Assembly (NCBI GenBank): GCA_905215555.1
Contig: CAJMQU010000004.1
Location: 62,001 to 126,000 of the forward strand
Length of the DNA: 64,000 bases
Direction of reading: 5' to 3'
Origin: an uncultured bacterium
GTDB lineage: Bacteria > Bacteroidota > Bacteroidia > Bacteroidales > Bacteroidaceae
In this document: positions 44,360 through 53,983 of the stretch, in pieces
Numbering within the stretch: position 1 is the stretch's first letter
Layout of the letters: every line of letters begins with the position of its first letter
The notes under the pieces: model-generated
The model's input: only the letters and a program-made list of their open reading frames with translations
What the model was told of the DNA's origin: nothing
Databases searched by the model: none
Translations under genes and position numbers: made by a program

Positions 44360-45943
44360 ATGAAAAGATTAAAATATTTACTGATCGCTGGTGTCAGTCT
44401 GCTACTCGCTTCTTGTGAGAACTTCTTAGACAGACAACCCGAAAGTTCGCTGTCGGGTGAGACATTCTGGACTTCAGAACAGGATCTGAAAACTTGGAAT
44501 GCAGGTATGTATGACGGTTTACAATCTACTTTACGTACAAATTGGTTTTATTGGGGCGAACTTCGTTCTGGTATATACGCTGAACGTGGAACAGGTTACG
44601 ACCGTAACTTATTATACAATGGTCTGAATTCTCAATCGGGCTCCTCCAGTTGGAGCGATCTTTATAAAACGATTTATCGTGCAAATGCGGCTATAAAGCA
44701 TATTCCAACCAGTCCGATAGGTAGTTCTGTATCTGCTCCATATTTAGGTCAGGCTTATGCAATGCGTGCATTGATGTATTTCTACGCCATACGTGTATGG
44801 GGCGGCGTACCTAAAATCACTGAGCCAATGGAGGATGTTTCTTCCCAAGAACGGTATTATGGAAGAACTTCTGTAGAAGAATTAAAAGCTTTTATTCTGG
44901 AAGATATAGAGAAAGCATTAGAACATATTGGGGCTTCTACAGATATGTCCAGTGCCAGTAAGTACTATTTTAATCGCGGAGCTATAATGGCGTTGCGTGT
45001 AGATGTATTAATGTGGTATAAGGAATATGACAAAGCGTTGATAGCAGCCAATGATTTACTGACAAATTATAAGTATAGTCTTGAGCCGGCTTCTACCTAT
45101 TCCAGCATGTTTTTAAACCCATCAAGTTCTAAAGAGATGATATTCAATCTTTTCTGGAACTATGAGGAAGATAGTAACGGCTTTGGATATGCTCAAGAAC
45201 TTGCATCAGGGTCAAACACCATTCGGTATCATCCAACAAAGGCATATTATAAAGAATTGGTATCCCGTAAGAGAGAAGATACTCGTGTAACTATGATCAT
45301 GGATACATTTGCTATCAGTTATTTCATAACTCCTGACGAGATAATAGACGAGTCATATGAAAAAGCAATGAACGGTGATTATGGCAATGCCGCTAATTTC
45401 CAGATTAAATGTCCGAAATTTACAGAATACGGAGCAACTGCTAATGAGGGCAGACCCGGATATTCCTATGTTGCTAACGGATCCTGTTCTACCCACATGC
45501 CAATTTATCGCTTAGCAGATATATTGTTGTTAAAAGCTGAAGCTTTAGTATTGGGTACGAATAAGGATTATCAAGGTGCGATTAATATCGTCAATCAAAT
45601 ACGTGAACGTGCAGGCTGGGGAAATACTGCAGTTTTAGAGGATTATCCAACTGAAAAAGATCTGATAAAATTGATTATTGATGAACGCACCATTGAGCTT
45701 TGGGCAGAAGGTAAACGTTGGTTTGACTTGGTACGTAATGATATGGTAAAAGAATACTTAGATCCATATTTGCAGAATGAAGATTTGGGTGATCAGAGAA
45801 TTCCTGAGGGTTTTGTTATTGGTGCAGAGAAAGAAGCTAATCAGATTGGCGGTTACGGCAGAATTCTGTGGCCTTTGAACCAGGATGTATTCCGCAAGAA
45901 TCCATCTATGAGAGGACAACAGAACAAGCCTTATGAAGAATAA
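44360..45943 (+). CDS. SusD-family surface glycan-binding lipoprotein (1)
   Basis: A 527-residue lipoprotein (lipobox LASC, Cys19). The SusD hallmarks are ENFLDRQPESSLSGETFW, TPR-like helices with QAYAMRALMYFYAIRVWGG, and the C-terminal RADIL-like YRLADILLLKAEAL with IDERTIELWAEGKRWFDLVR. It caps the SusC transporter encoded just before it. Confidence 0.97.
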   Translation: MKRLKYLLIAGVSLLLASCENFLDRQPESSLSGETFWTSEQDLKTWNAGMYDGLQSTLRTNWFYWGELRSGIYAERGTGYDRNLLYNGLNSQSGSSSWSDLYKTIYRANAAIKHIPTSPIGSSVSAPYLGQAYAMRALMYFYAIRVWGGVPKITEPMEDVSSQERYYGRTSVEELKAFILEDIEKALEHIGASTDMSSASKYYFNRGAIMALRVDVLMWYKEYDKALIAANDLLTNYKYSLEPASTYSSMFLNPSSSKEMIFNLFWNYEEDSNGFGYAQELASGSNTIRYHPTKAYYKELVSRKREDTRVTMIMDTFAISYFITPDEIIDESYEKAMNGDYGNAANFQIKCPKFTEYGATANEGRPGYSYVANGSCSTHMPIYRLADILLLKAEALVLGTNKDYQGAINIVNQIRERAGWGNTAVLEDYPTEKDLIKLIIDERTIELWAEGKRWFDLVRNDMVKEYLDPYLQNEDLGDQRIPEGFVIGAEKEANQIGGYGRILWPLNQDVFRKNPSMRGQQNKPYEE

Positions 45944-45963
45944 CAATAATGTCTTAAATAAAA

Positions 45964-46674
45964 ATGAATATGAAAATCTATAGATATTTTATAAGTCTTG
46001 CCTTATTTTGTATTTCATTGAGTTCATGCACCTTGTTTGATCTTGATCTTCAAAGTAACGAGGAGTATGAAGCAAAAAAAGCAGATAATAAGGTAAATAT
46101 GACAATCTGGGAATTTATCCAGAGTCGTCCTGATATATTCAGTACTTTAATTGAAGGTATTCAATATGCCGGAATTGAAGATTTGTATAAAGAGGCAGGA
46201 AATACGCATATATTACTCACTAACAGTGCTCTTAGCAGTGGAGATAACTGCTTTTGGCAGAAAAATCCGGTGATGCTTCCTGGAGCTACGGAAGCCGTTG
46301 CTGCCACTGCGTGGGAACAATATGACAAAAAAGTCGTAAAAGAACTGCTGACTTATCATATTGTAAGAGGCGAATGGTCATATTTTAATATAGACTCTTC
46401 GGACCGTTGGATTGAAACCTATGGAGAAGGCAGCTTTTCCTACAACAAGGATGGGCAGACGCTTCAAGGAGACACTGCGGTGATGTGTGTCAAGGCCGGA
46501 CACGACCGTAATTTACCGCTTCAATTGAACAATTTTGAATGGAATTTTAGAGGATTGTTGGCTGCATCTTCCGGAAGTTGCCGCACTACTAACATTCATG
46601 CACGTGATGGCTATATCCATGTATCTGATTGGTGGCAACCTCGCCCGTCGAGATATTTTTTGGGTCAAGAATAA
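45964..46674 (+). CDS. Surface lipoprotein with fasciclin (FAS1)-like domain
   Basis: A 236-residue lipoprotein (lipobox LSSC, Cys22). MTIWEFIQSRPDIFSTLIEGIQYAG, THILLTNSAL, VVKELLTYHIVRG and NIHARDGYIHVSDWW follow the FAS1 plan of two conserved blocks. FAS1-like lipoproteins are often encoded beside SusC/D pairs in Bacteroides, where they probably bind glycan on the surface. The ending is short for a full FAS1 domain. Lies between SusD 1 and an Ig-like lipoprotein. Confidence 0.65.
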   Translation: MNMKIYRYFISLALFCISLSSCTLFDLDLQSNEEYEAKKADNKVNMTIWEFIQSRPDIFSTLIEGIQYAGIEDLYKEAGNTHILLTNSALSSGDNCFWQKNPVMLPGATEAVAATAWEQYDKKVVKELLTYHIVRGEWSYFNIDSSDRWIETYGEGSFSYNKDGQTLQGDTAVMCVKAGHDRNLPLQLNNFEWNFRGLLAASSGSCRTTNIHARDGYIHVSDWWQPRPSRYFLGQE

Positions 46675-46693
46675 ACTAACAATATAGAAACGT

Positions 46694-47662
46694 ATGAAAA
46701 AATTAGTATTCAATATCGCTATATTAATATGTGTGATCTTCACTTCCTGTTCAGACGATGACAGCGTAAATATTGTTTCATTAAACACTTTCGGTACAAA
46801 ATTTTGTCGTAATGACGTAGTGAAAGTATTTGTTTCTGCCGAACTCAGTGATGATACAGATGTTAGCTATGAATGGGGATGTGATGGTGGAAGCATGACA
46901 AATCCTCAAGGATTATTTGAAAATGTATGGAAAGCTCCGAATGAAGCCGGCACTTATGAAATCTGGTGTACGGTGAAATGCGGTGGTAAGAAAGAGACCC
47001 GTCGTTCCAAAATGATAGTACTAGACGAACTGTTTTATTCTAATTTTGAAACTCCATATTATAATGAAGGTTGGTCTAATGCATCTATGACGGTAGCATT
47101 TGACGCTAATAAAGGAACGAATGGTGCAGTAAAATTGACTTCCACTAAGGAAGACGGACGTTTTGCCCGTAGTTGGGGTAATGTATCTGTTCCTTTCTCC
47201 ACGCAAGTGGATTATGCAATAAATACTTGTCCTTCAGATAATAATTTTGCAGAGATTCGTATAGAATTTGCCCGTATCAATAATGCTACATTTTATGTGA
47301 CTAAGGCATGTTTTACAACCTATCCTAAAACAGGGTCATGGAAAGCAACTTATACAACAACAGATGTGACAACAGGAGAGACGGCAGATATTACAATAGA
47401 TGAAGGTACGGACACAGCAAACTTTAAGTTTAAAAAGGATGCTTTCAAAACCATTGCAGTATCAATAGATGCAAACAAAAAATTCATTGTTTATTATGAT
47501 GGCAAGAAATATTTTGAGAGCAGTGCATTAGCTAGTGTACAGGATCAGTATTATGTATCCCGCTCTGGCTTCGGACTGGACAACAAAGTTGTTATCTTTG
47601 CCGACAATTTATTTGTTTTTGATAATGGCACAATCTGTACAGCAGAACCTCGTGAAAGATAA
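46694..47662 (+). CDS. Putative surface glycan-binding lipoprotein
   Basis: A 322-residue lipoprotein (lipobox FTSC, Cys19) followed by SDDD, the acidic export signal that sends Bacteroides lipoproteins to the cell surface. Residues of about 25-110 look like a PKD/Ig-like fold (VSYEWGCDGGSMTNPQGLF, EAGTYEIWCTVK). The rest (about 115-320) is beta-rich and resembles a laminin-G-like jelly roll. In position it matches SusE/SusF-type accessory proteins. It ends the first susCD operon before the terminator at 47684. Confidence 0.7.
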   Translation: MKKLVFNIAILICVIFTSCSDDDSVNIVSLNTFGTKFCRNDVVKVFVSAELSDDTDVSYEWGCDGGSMTNPQGLFENVWKAPNEAGTYEIWCTVKCGGKKETRRSKMIVLDELFYSNFETPYYNEGWSNASMTVAFDANKGTNGAVKLTSTKEDGRFARSWGNVSVPFSTQVDYAINTCPSDNNFAEIRIEFARINNATFYVTKACFTTYPKTGSWKATYTTTDVTTGETADITIDEGTDTANFKFKKDAFKTIAVSIDANKKFIVYYDGKKYFESSALASVQDQYYVSRSGFGLDNKVVIFADNLFVFDNGTICTAEPRER

Positions 47663-47683
47663 ATAATCAATCTCATTCATTGA

Positions 47684-47738
47684 AAAAGGAGAGAATATTG
47701 GACATGTGTATTGTGTTTAAATATTCTCTCCTTTTATT
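47684..47738 (+). terminator. Strong intrinsic terminator after susCD operon 1
   Basis: A perfect 16-bp inverted repeat, AAAAGGAGAGAATATT (47684-47699) and AATATTCTCTCCTTTT (47720-47735), with a 20-nt loop. The right arm itself ends in TTTT followed by ATTAAT. Confidence 0.9.
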
Positions 47739-47752
47739 AATATTATAAAGAT

Positions 47753-48424
47753 ATGAAACATCGTATTCTGATTTTATTATCAACTATTCTGATTTCACTG
47801 ACGGGAATAGCACAAGATAATGTAACGGGAGTTATCCTGAATGAAAAAGGTAAACCGGCAAAAAAGATAAAAATACGGGTAAAGGGGCGTATGAAAATGC
47901 TTTCCACTTCATCGAAAGGCACATTTGAACTGGATAATGTGAAAGCGGGTGATACTTTGTTAGTATATCCTAATAGGAAGTTGGTGGCTTATGTGCCCAT
48001 GTTGGAGATTCCAACTTATACCATACATCTGGGGCAGAATTCATTGCGCTACGCCACGAATGAGAAAACAATTACTTGTATGTACCAGAAAATACCGGAA
48101 CAAGCCTATAACAGCAATATTATCACTTATGAGAGAATACAACAATTAGATGTCAACAATTTGATAGATTTACTACGAGGCAATGTAGCCGGATTGCAAA
48201 TTAATTATTCAGACGGACAAATGAAAGCCTCAATACGGGGAAGTTCATCTTTTACTCTCAGTACTGAACCTCTTTTCATTGTAGGCGGAACCGAATATAA
48301 TTCATTGGAAGAAGCCAATAATGCAGTATCGGTGGAAGATATACGTGAAATAGAAATCAAAAAAGATGGTTCTGAGTATGGCATGAAAGGAGCGAACGGT
48401 GTTATTGTCATACGAGTAAAATAA
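47753..48424 (+). CDS. Stand-alone SusC-type N-terminal and plug-domain protein, no barrel
   Basis: A 223-residue exported protein with a signal peptide ending near GIAQ. Residues of about 24-95 are carboxypeptidase-D-like (VTGVILNEKGKPAKKIKI) and about 110-223 are a TonB plug (DLLRGNVAGLQINYSDGQ, SVEDIREIEIKKDGSEYGM, GANGVIVIRVK). It stops exactly where a SusC barrel would begin, with no remnant barrel frames after it in the next 350 bp. It may be a decayed susC or a working plug protein that binds TonB or a transporter. It lies between the two susCD systems and directly after a terminator. Confidence 0.72.
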   Translation: MKHRILILLSTILISLTGIAQDNVTGVILNEKGKPAKKIKIRVKGRMKMLSTSSKGTFELDNVKAGDTLLVYPNRKLVAYVPMLEIPTYTIHLGQNSLRYATNEKTITCMYQKIPEQAYNSNIITYERIQQLDVNNLIDLLRGNVAGLQINYSDGQMKASIRGSSSFTLSTEPLFIVGGTEYNSLEEANNAVSVEDIREIEIKKDGSEYGMKGANGVIVIRVK

Positions 48425-48565
48425 GACTTAATTAAATCTTCTGCTATGAAAAACATCACAATAAGTACTTTAGCTTCTGAACACATAAATCGATAATTGA
48501 TATTCCGGAATGTCGCACACCTTTTAAACGTTTGAGTGAAAATTATTATCCATTGCATGAAATTT

Positions 48566-48618
48566 CAAGCTTTTGAGATAATAGTGATACTAGTTTAACA
48601 ATGCTATTCCTTTCTTTG
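48566..48618 (+). promoter_or_regulatory. HTCS-type site and -7 element before susC 2
   Basis: CAAGCTTTTGAGATAAT begins at 48566 and lies exactly 45 bp before TTTCTTTG (48611-48618), which differs from TAnnTTTG at one position. The second half-site is degenerate. A leader of about 150 nt follows before the susC ATG. Confidence 0.65.
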
Positions 48619-48646
48619 TATTGTTGTTAGTCTAACTACATTAAAT

Positions 48647-48748
48647 ATGAAAAATGTTTTAATTCATAGTTGTGACATTATTCTTTTTGCGGATAATATA
48701 TCCATGAGATGGTTTAGTGTAGGCAGAAAAACGCTTTGTATATTTTAA
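48647..48748 (+). CDS. Possible 33-codon leader ORF before susC 2
   Basis: ATG at 48647 begins MKNVLIHSCDIILF and ends with LCIF and TAA at 48746-48748, 23 bp before the susC 2 ATG and inside the segment shared with the susC 1 leader. No homology is known to me; it may be chance. Confidence 0.18.
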   Translation: MKNVLIHSCDIILFADNISMRWFSVGRKTLCIF

Positions 48749-48771
48749 GTCTAATTTTAAAAGTAGTTTTA

Positions 48772-51700
48772 ATGAAAAAGAAAGAACACAAATCAAAATC
48801 GCAATTATGGCGTATTTTGTTGGTACTGTTGAGCTTCTCTTTTAGTACTATAGTACATGCTCAGAACCTGACAGTGACTGGAACAGTAGAAGATCAGAAT
48901 GGTGAACCGTTAATTGGAGTGACAGTTGCAGAATTGAACACTACTAACGGAGCAATTACTGATATTGATGGTAATTTCTCTATTAAATGTGCAAAAGGTG
49001 CAACCCTTAAATTTAGCTATGTTGGCTATAAAGATGAAACCAAAGTGGTTACTGGAAGTAGTTTGAAAGTCATTTTAACCGAAGATTCCCAAGCTTTGGA
49101 TGAAGTAGTAGTGGTAGGCTACGGTACTCAGAAGAAAGGAAGCGTTACAGGTAGTATTACCAGTGTTGATGCGAAAACGATTGCTGATATTCCATCTGCC
49201 AATTTAGCAACATCATTAGCCGGTCGTCTTTCGGGAGTGATGATTACGTCTACTACTGGTAAACCGGGGGCAACGAGTAGTTTGAGTATTCGCGCTAAAG
49301 GTACTACTAATGATGCCAGTCCATTGTATGTAATTGACGGTGTAGTAAGAAATCAAGAGGCTTTTGAATCATTAGATGCCAGTGAAGTGGAAAATATTTC
49401 AGTGTTGAAGGATGGGGCATCAGCCGCTGTTTATGGTGCACGGGCTGCTAACGGTGTTGTGCTGGTAACGACGCGTAAAGGGACTAGTTCTAAACCTACT
49501 ATTAATTATTCGGGTACTGTTGGTTTTGACAATCCGACCAAAAATCCAGAAACAATGAGTGCTTACGAACAGGCAACTTTCTTGAATCATAATAGATATC
49601 AGAGTTGGATTGATAGTGGATCGGATCCTAAAAAACGGCCGGAAAATCAAAAAACATGGTACACTGATGATGAACTGGAATATCTGAAAGGAGTCAATTA
49701 TAGTTGGCTTGATGAAATGTGGAGAACTCCATTGACTACCCGTCATGCCCTAAATATAACAGGAGGCACAGACCGGATGCGTTATTTCATTGGCGGTGCT
49801 TATTATTTCGCAACTGGTGCATTTGATAATCTGGAGTATAACAAGGCCAATTTCCGTGCAAGCATTGATGCCAATATAACGGATCATTTAAAAATAGGTT
49901 TAAATATAAGCACGGACAACAGAAAAGATATTAAGCCTCACTGGAAGTCCGATGGCGGTCGGGATAATATGGATAACTTATATGCGAGTATATTGAAACG
50001 CTCTAAAATGAATCCATTTTACATAAATGGTCTTCCTGTTAAAGCAAATGGCTTGGAACAACACCCTTTGACGCAAATTAGTGAACAAGCTGGGCGTGAT
50101 ACTCGTAAATGGATGAATACGAATGTCAATATGTTTGCCGAATACGATGCTCCTTTTTTAAAAGGTTTGAAATTGAAATTCCAATATAGTAGAAATACCT
50201 ATAATCGAATATATAAAGAGGTCGCTATGCCATATACACTCTATACATTTGAAACGAGTGGAACGAATGGGCACTATATTGATCCGAGTCAGAATCCACA
50301 GGTTACGGGAACAGACGTACGCGGTGGTGATAACTTTATAAAGAAGACATCAGGCCTCTATTCTGATTACCAATTAAACTTTTTTGTTACTTATGACCGT
50401 ACGTTTGGTAAACATGATATAGGTGCTTTATTCGTATATGAGCAGGCAGAAGGAGAAAATGAATCTTTCGATGCACAACGTAATGGATTATTAACCTGGA
50501 CGATGCCCGAATTTCATGCAGCAAGTGGCGATGCTTCACAATCTGTTGTAGGAGCAGGATCGGTAGGTGAAAGTGGTCGTCTTTCTTACGTAGGCCGTTT
50601 AAACTATGCTTATGATGATAAATATTTATTAGAAGCTGCTTTTCGCGTGGATGGTTCCACAAAATTTGCACCCAATAAACGTTGGGGATTCTTTCCCTCA
50701 GTTTCTGCCGGTTGGCGTGTCTCTAGTGAACCGTTCTTTGCCAATAACGTGAAGTTTGTGGATTATCTAAAACTGCGCGGTTCAATCGCTTCTTTAGGTA
50801 ATGATGCTGTTGGTGGTTGGGACTGGATGCCAAAATATAATTTAACAACAGGAGCTATCTTCGGATCTCAAAGTTATGGTATAGAGCCGGGTACTTTGGC
50901 TAATCCTGATTTAACATGGGAGAAGTCCACTTCTTATAACATTGGTTTTGATAGTCGTTTATTCAATTGTTTAGACATCAGTTTTGAATGGTTCTATAGA
51001 CATACTTATGATATTCTGGCTACCCGTAATGCCAGTGTACCTACAACCTTCGGTGCGAAACTTCCGAAAGAAAACTATGCAAAGATAGACGCACGTGGTT
51101 TTGAATTTGAAATAGGCTATACAGGTAAAGTGAAAGACTTTACTTATTGGCTGAAAGGTAATTTTGGTTATGCAAAGAGTTGGTGGGTAGAGAAAGATGA
51201 AGCGTCTAATCTGGCTGAATATAAATCCGAAATCGGACACTCATTAGATCGTGTATGGGGATTTGATTGTGTCGGCATTCTGCGCACTCAAGAAGAGGTA
51301 GACCGGGTAAATCAGGAAAATATAGATAAGTACGGAAAAGAGCTATTGATTAAAGGTACAAAACTCGTTCCAGGTATGTTACTTTATAAAGATGTACGTG
51401 GTGTGAATGGTGATGAGCCGGATGGTCAGATTACCGATGAAGATATGATTGTTATTGTAGACAAGCAATCAGCTCCGATTACTTACGGGTTTACATTGGG
51501 CGGTAAATGGAAAGGATTTACACTGGATATCTTTTTCCAGGGTCTGGCTGGGCATAAGCGTGTCATCGATGAACGCAAACCTGGTGTTAAAGATTGGACA
51601 GGAACTTTTGCTTTTTGGAATGATCATTGGACAGAAGAAAATCCTAATGCCTCCATGCCATTTACTTTGACTAAGACAAATGATCAAAGGTCTACTTTCT

Positions 51701-51933
51701 GGGTACGTAACGCTTCTTTCTTACGTTGCAAGAATATATCTTTATCTTATGATATTCCTAGTTCTATTACCAGAACTTTAAAAATGGAGAAAGTTAAAGT
51801 ATTTGTGAATGGAACAAACTTATTCTTATTACAAGATCCTTTGAAGATTGCAGATCCTGAGGTGCATAAAGATCACTTAAGTTCTTACCCGATTATGAGA
51901 AATATTTCTTTTGGTCTTAACATTACATTATAA
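48772..51933 (+). CDS. SusC-family TonB-dependent outer membrane transporter (2)
   Basis: About 1053 residues. The ATG at 48772 is chosen over an in-frame upstream start at 48736 because it gives the same N terminus (MKKKEHKSKS) as SusC 1. Signal peptide (about 1-30), carboxypeptidase-D-like domain (TGTVEDQNGEPLIGVTV), EVVVVGYGTQKKGSVTGS linker, plug (YGARAANGVVLVTTRKG) and barrel ending in GLNITL. The promoter carries the strong CAAGCTTTTGAGA motif, so this pair is the better candidate than SusC/D 1 for import of the HTCS-sensed glycan. Confidence 0.97.
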   Translation: MKKKEHKSKSQLWRILLVLLSFSFSTIVHAQNLTVTGTVEDQNGEPLIGVTVAELNTTNGAITDIDGNFSIKCAKGATLKFSYVGYKDETKVVTGSSLKVILTEDSQALDEVVVVGYGTQKKGSVTGSITSVDAKTIADIPSANLATSLAGRLSGVMITSTTGKPGATSSLSIRAKGTTNDASPLYVIDGVVRNQEAFESLDASEVENISVLKDGASAAVYGARAANGVVLVTTRKGTSSKPTINYSGTVGFDNPTKNPETMSAYEQATFLNHNRYQSWIDSGSDPKKRPENQKTWYTDDELEYLKGVNYSWLDEMWRTPLTTRHALNITGGTDRMRYFIGGAYYFATGAFDNLEYNKANFRASIDANITDHLKIGLNISTDNRKDIKPHWKSDGGRDNMDNLYASILKRSKMNPFYINGLPVKANGLEQHPLTQISEQAGRDTRKWMNTNVNMFAEYDAPFLKGLKLKFQYSRNTYNRIYKEVAMPYTLYTFETSGTNGHYIDPSQNPQVTGTDVRGGDNFIKKTSGLYSDYQLNFFVTYDRTFGKHDIGALFVYEQAEGENESFDAQRNGLLTWTMPEFHAASGDASQSVVGAGSVGESGRLSYVGRLNYAYDDKYLLEAAFRVDGSTKFAPNKRWGFFPSVSAGWRVSSEPFFANNVKFVDYLKLRGSIASLGNDAVGGWDWMPKYNLTTGAIFGSQSYGIEPGTLANPDLTWEKSTSYNIGFDSRLFNCLDISFEWFYRHTYDILATRNASVPTTFGAKLPKENYAKIDARGFEFEIGYTGKVKDFTYWLKGNFGYAKSWWVEKDEASNLAEYKSEIGHSLDRVWGFDCVGILRTQEEVDRVNQENIDKYGKELLIKGTKLVPGMLLYKDVRGVNGDEPDGQITDEDMIVIVDKQSAPITYGFTLGGKWKGFTLDIFFQGLAGHKRVIDERKPGVKDWTGTFAFWNDHWTEENPNASMPFTLTKTNDQRSTFWVRNASFLRCKNISLSYDIPSSITRTLKMEKVKVFVNGTNLFLLQDPLKIADPEVHKDHLSSYPIMRNISFGLNITL

Positions 51934-51953
51934 TCTAAATAATATAGAACACT

Positions 51954-53759
51954 ATGAAGACGAAATATATTTTAGCTACAATCCTCTTTGCAGGAATTGG
52001 CTTTGCAGGATGTGATGACGTCCTTGATAAGAAGAACTTAAATGCAGTAACCGCTGGAGATACTTGGAATGATGAAACTTTAGCGACTGCCTTCCTCGAT
52101 AAGTGTTATAAAGACAACTTGCCCGATTGGGATGCAGATGTAGTGCAAATTAATCAATATAGCGACGAAGGCAGGGGAGGCGAAGATTTTTTGTATGAAG
52201 GGCAGTTAACTTCTGAAGGCGGTGATGGACCGACTGCTGAATATTGGCCGTATGAAGGTATTTACAAGCTAAATGTGCTGCTTGATAATATCAATACAGG
52301 TAGTTTGGCAGAAGGGGTACGCAAGAATATTGAAGCCCAAGCACTTTTCCTCCGTGCATATCGTTATTTTGAACTCGTGAAACGATATGGCGGCGTGCCC
52401 TTGATTTTATCAGTACAAGATAGAAAAGAGTCGGAAGTACCTAGAGAGAAAACATCAATTTGTATCAATCAGATTGTTACTGATTTGACTAACGCTTCTA
52501 AGGTACTTCCAGCCTCATGGGGAAGTGCGGATGCAGGACGGATTACAAGAGGGGCCGCACTTGCAATGAAAGGACGCGTTCTAATGTTTTATGCCAGCAA
52601 ACAATTCAACAGAAATAATGATAAGGAGCGTTGGCAAACAGCTTATGATGCAAATCTTGCCGCCAGAACACAGTTAGAAAAAGATGGATATGGCTTGAAT
52701 AGCAACTACGATGGAACATGGAAAGACAACTCTGATGCATGTGAACTCTCCAAAGAAGTTGTTTTTTCTTCGCGTTATTCTTACCCGGCTCGCTATACTG
52801 ATATTAATGCAGGTATTCGTCCTTTGGATTATTCGCAAGGTAAAACAGGTTGGAATCAACCAACTTTAGATATGGTTTTAGCTTATCCGATGGCAGATGG
52901 AACCGAACCGGGTGTTGATATCGACGGTGATGGCGTGAAGGAAGCATTTAATGCAGAAGCTACTGATGAGACCGGACTCTTTTGGTTGAATCGTGATCCA
53001 CGCTTTTATAAAACTATTGTAACGAACGCTATGATGTATCCGCTAATTGACAATCAATACCCTGAACAGCGGCAATACACTTATAAAGGCGGTGAAATAG
53101 AAATAGCAAACGCCACAAAGACAGGATTCTATTCTTGCAAGTTTATCAACCATAACTTGCCTAAAGTTGATGTCCGAAAGTATGATCTTGACTGGGTCGA
53201 AATCCGGTTTGCCGAAGTATTGTTGAATCTAGCCGAATGTGCAGCCGAGGTTGGAGGCAAAGAAACGGAGGTATATGACATTCTAAAGGAAATCCGTCAA
53301 CGCGCGGGTATTACTCCTAATGCAGACGGAATGTATGGGTTGAAACCGAATATGTCACAGAAAGAATTGATTGATGCTGTGCTTTTTGAACGTCGCATTG
53401 AATTAGCTTACGAAGGTAAACGCTTCTGGGATATGCGCCGTCGAATGATGTTCAGTGCCCCTGAATATAAAGGGTATTCTCGTAAAAGAATTGAAATAGA
53501 ATTGACTGATGCAAAGAAAAACCTTTCATTGAGTGAATTAGTGAAAGATTTTGCAGAGGGTGGCGGGGAATCCAAACTGAACTCTTTGGCTTATTTTGAT
53601 TATTTCAAGACCATAGTAACGCAAATAGACAATAAATTCCAATGGGATGTAGAAGATAATCATTACTTTTTTGCATTACCGAAGAAACATCTGGAACAGA
53701 ATCCTCTTTTGGAGCAGACCAAAGGTTGGAATAATGGGACATTCGATCCTTTGTTATAA
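51954..53759 (+). CDS. SusD-family surface glycan-binding lipoprotein (2)
   Basis: A 601-residue lipoprotein (lipobox FAGC, Cys20). DDVLDKKNLNAVTAGDTW, QALFLRAYRYFELVKRYGGVPL, VEIRFAEVLLNLAECAAEVGG and LFERRIELAYEGKRFWDMRRR are SusD hallmarks. At 601 residues it is longer than SusD 1 and of a different branch. It contains a DIDGDGVKEAF segment, which resembles a calcium-binding loop. It lies 21 bp after SusC 2. Confidence 0.97.
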   Translation: MKTKYILATILFAGIGFAGCDDVLDKKNLNAVTAGDTWNDETLATAFLDKCYKDNLPDWDADVVQINQYSDEGRGGEDFLYEGQLTSEGGDGPTAEYWPYEGIYKLNVLLDNINTGSLAEGVRKNIEAQALFLRAYRYFELVKRYGGVPLILSVQDRKESEVPREKTSICINQIVTDLTNASKVLPASWGSADAGRITRGAALAMKGRVLMFYASKQFNRNNDKERWQTAYDANLAARTQLEKDGYGLNSNYDGTWKDNSDACELSKEVVFSSRYSYPARYTDINAGIRPLDYSQGKTGWNQPTLDMVLAYPMADGTEPGVDIDGDGVKEAFNAEATDETGLFWLNRDPRFYKTIVTNAMMYPLIDNQYPEQRQYTYKGGEIEIANATKTGFYSCKFINHNLPKVDVRKYDLDWVEIRFAEVLLNLAECAAEVGGKETEVYDILKEIRQRAGITPNADGMYGLKPNMSQKELIDAVLFERRIELAYEGKRFWDMRRRMMFSAPEYKGYSRKRIEIELTDAKKNLSLSELVKDFAEGGGESKLNSLAYFDYFKTIVTQIDNKFQWDVEDNHYFFALPKKHLEQNPLLEQTKGWNNGTFDPLL

Positions 53760-53783
53760 TATTAGTGCATGAATAAGTTTAGG

Positions 53784-53815
53784 GAGGGTGTCCGCATGTG
53801 GACACCCTCTTATTA
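53784..53815 (+). terminator. Intrinsic terminator after susCD operon 2
   Basis: GAGGGTGTCC (53784-53793) pairs with GGACACCCTC (53800-53809) around a 6-nt loop, followed by TTATTATATAT. Confidence 0.85.
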
Positions 53816-53893
53816 TATATGTACTAGGCAACTCTTCCAACAGGAACACTTCCTATTCTATTGTTGGAAAAAGTAATGTCTGCTCTTTTTTTG

Positions 53894-53946
53894 CAAGCTT
53901 TTGAGACAATCTATATAGTGAAAATCATTTTTTTCCTCTTCCTTTG
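53894..53946 (+). promoter_or_regulatory. HTCS-type site and -7 element before the fused lyase gene
   Basis: CAAGCTTTTGAGACAAT begins at 53894, exactly 45 bp before TTCCTTTG (53939-53946), a one-mismatch -7 element. This copy was used to phrase the consensus. The ATG follows at 53984. Confidence 0.68.
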
Positions 53947-53983
53947 TTACACCATTAATTAACTTTATTGAATAAGACAAAGA

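Noticed and set aside
48736..48771. Upstream start that adds twelve residues to SusC 2
   Set aside because: The ATG at 48772 gives the same N terminus as SusC 1 and a normal signal peptide; the extra residues fall in the shared leader.
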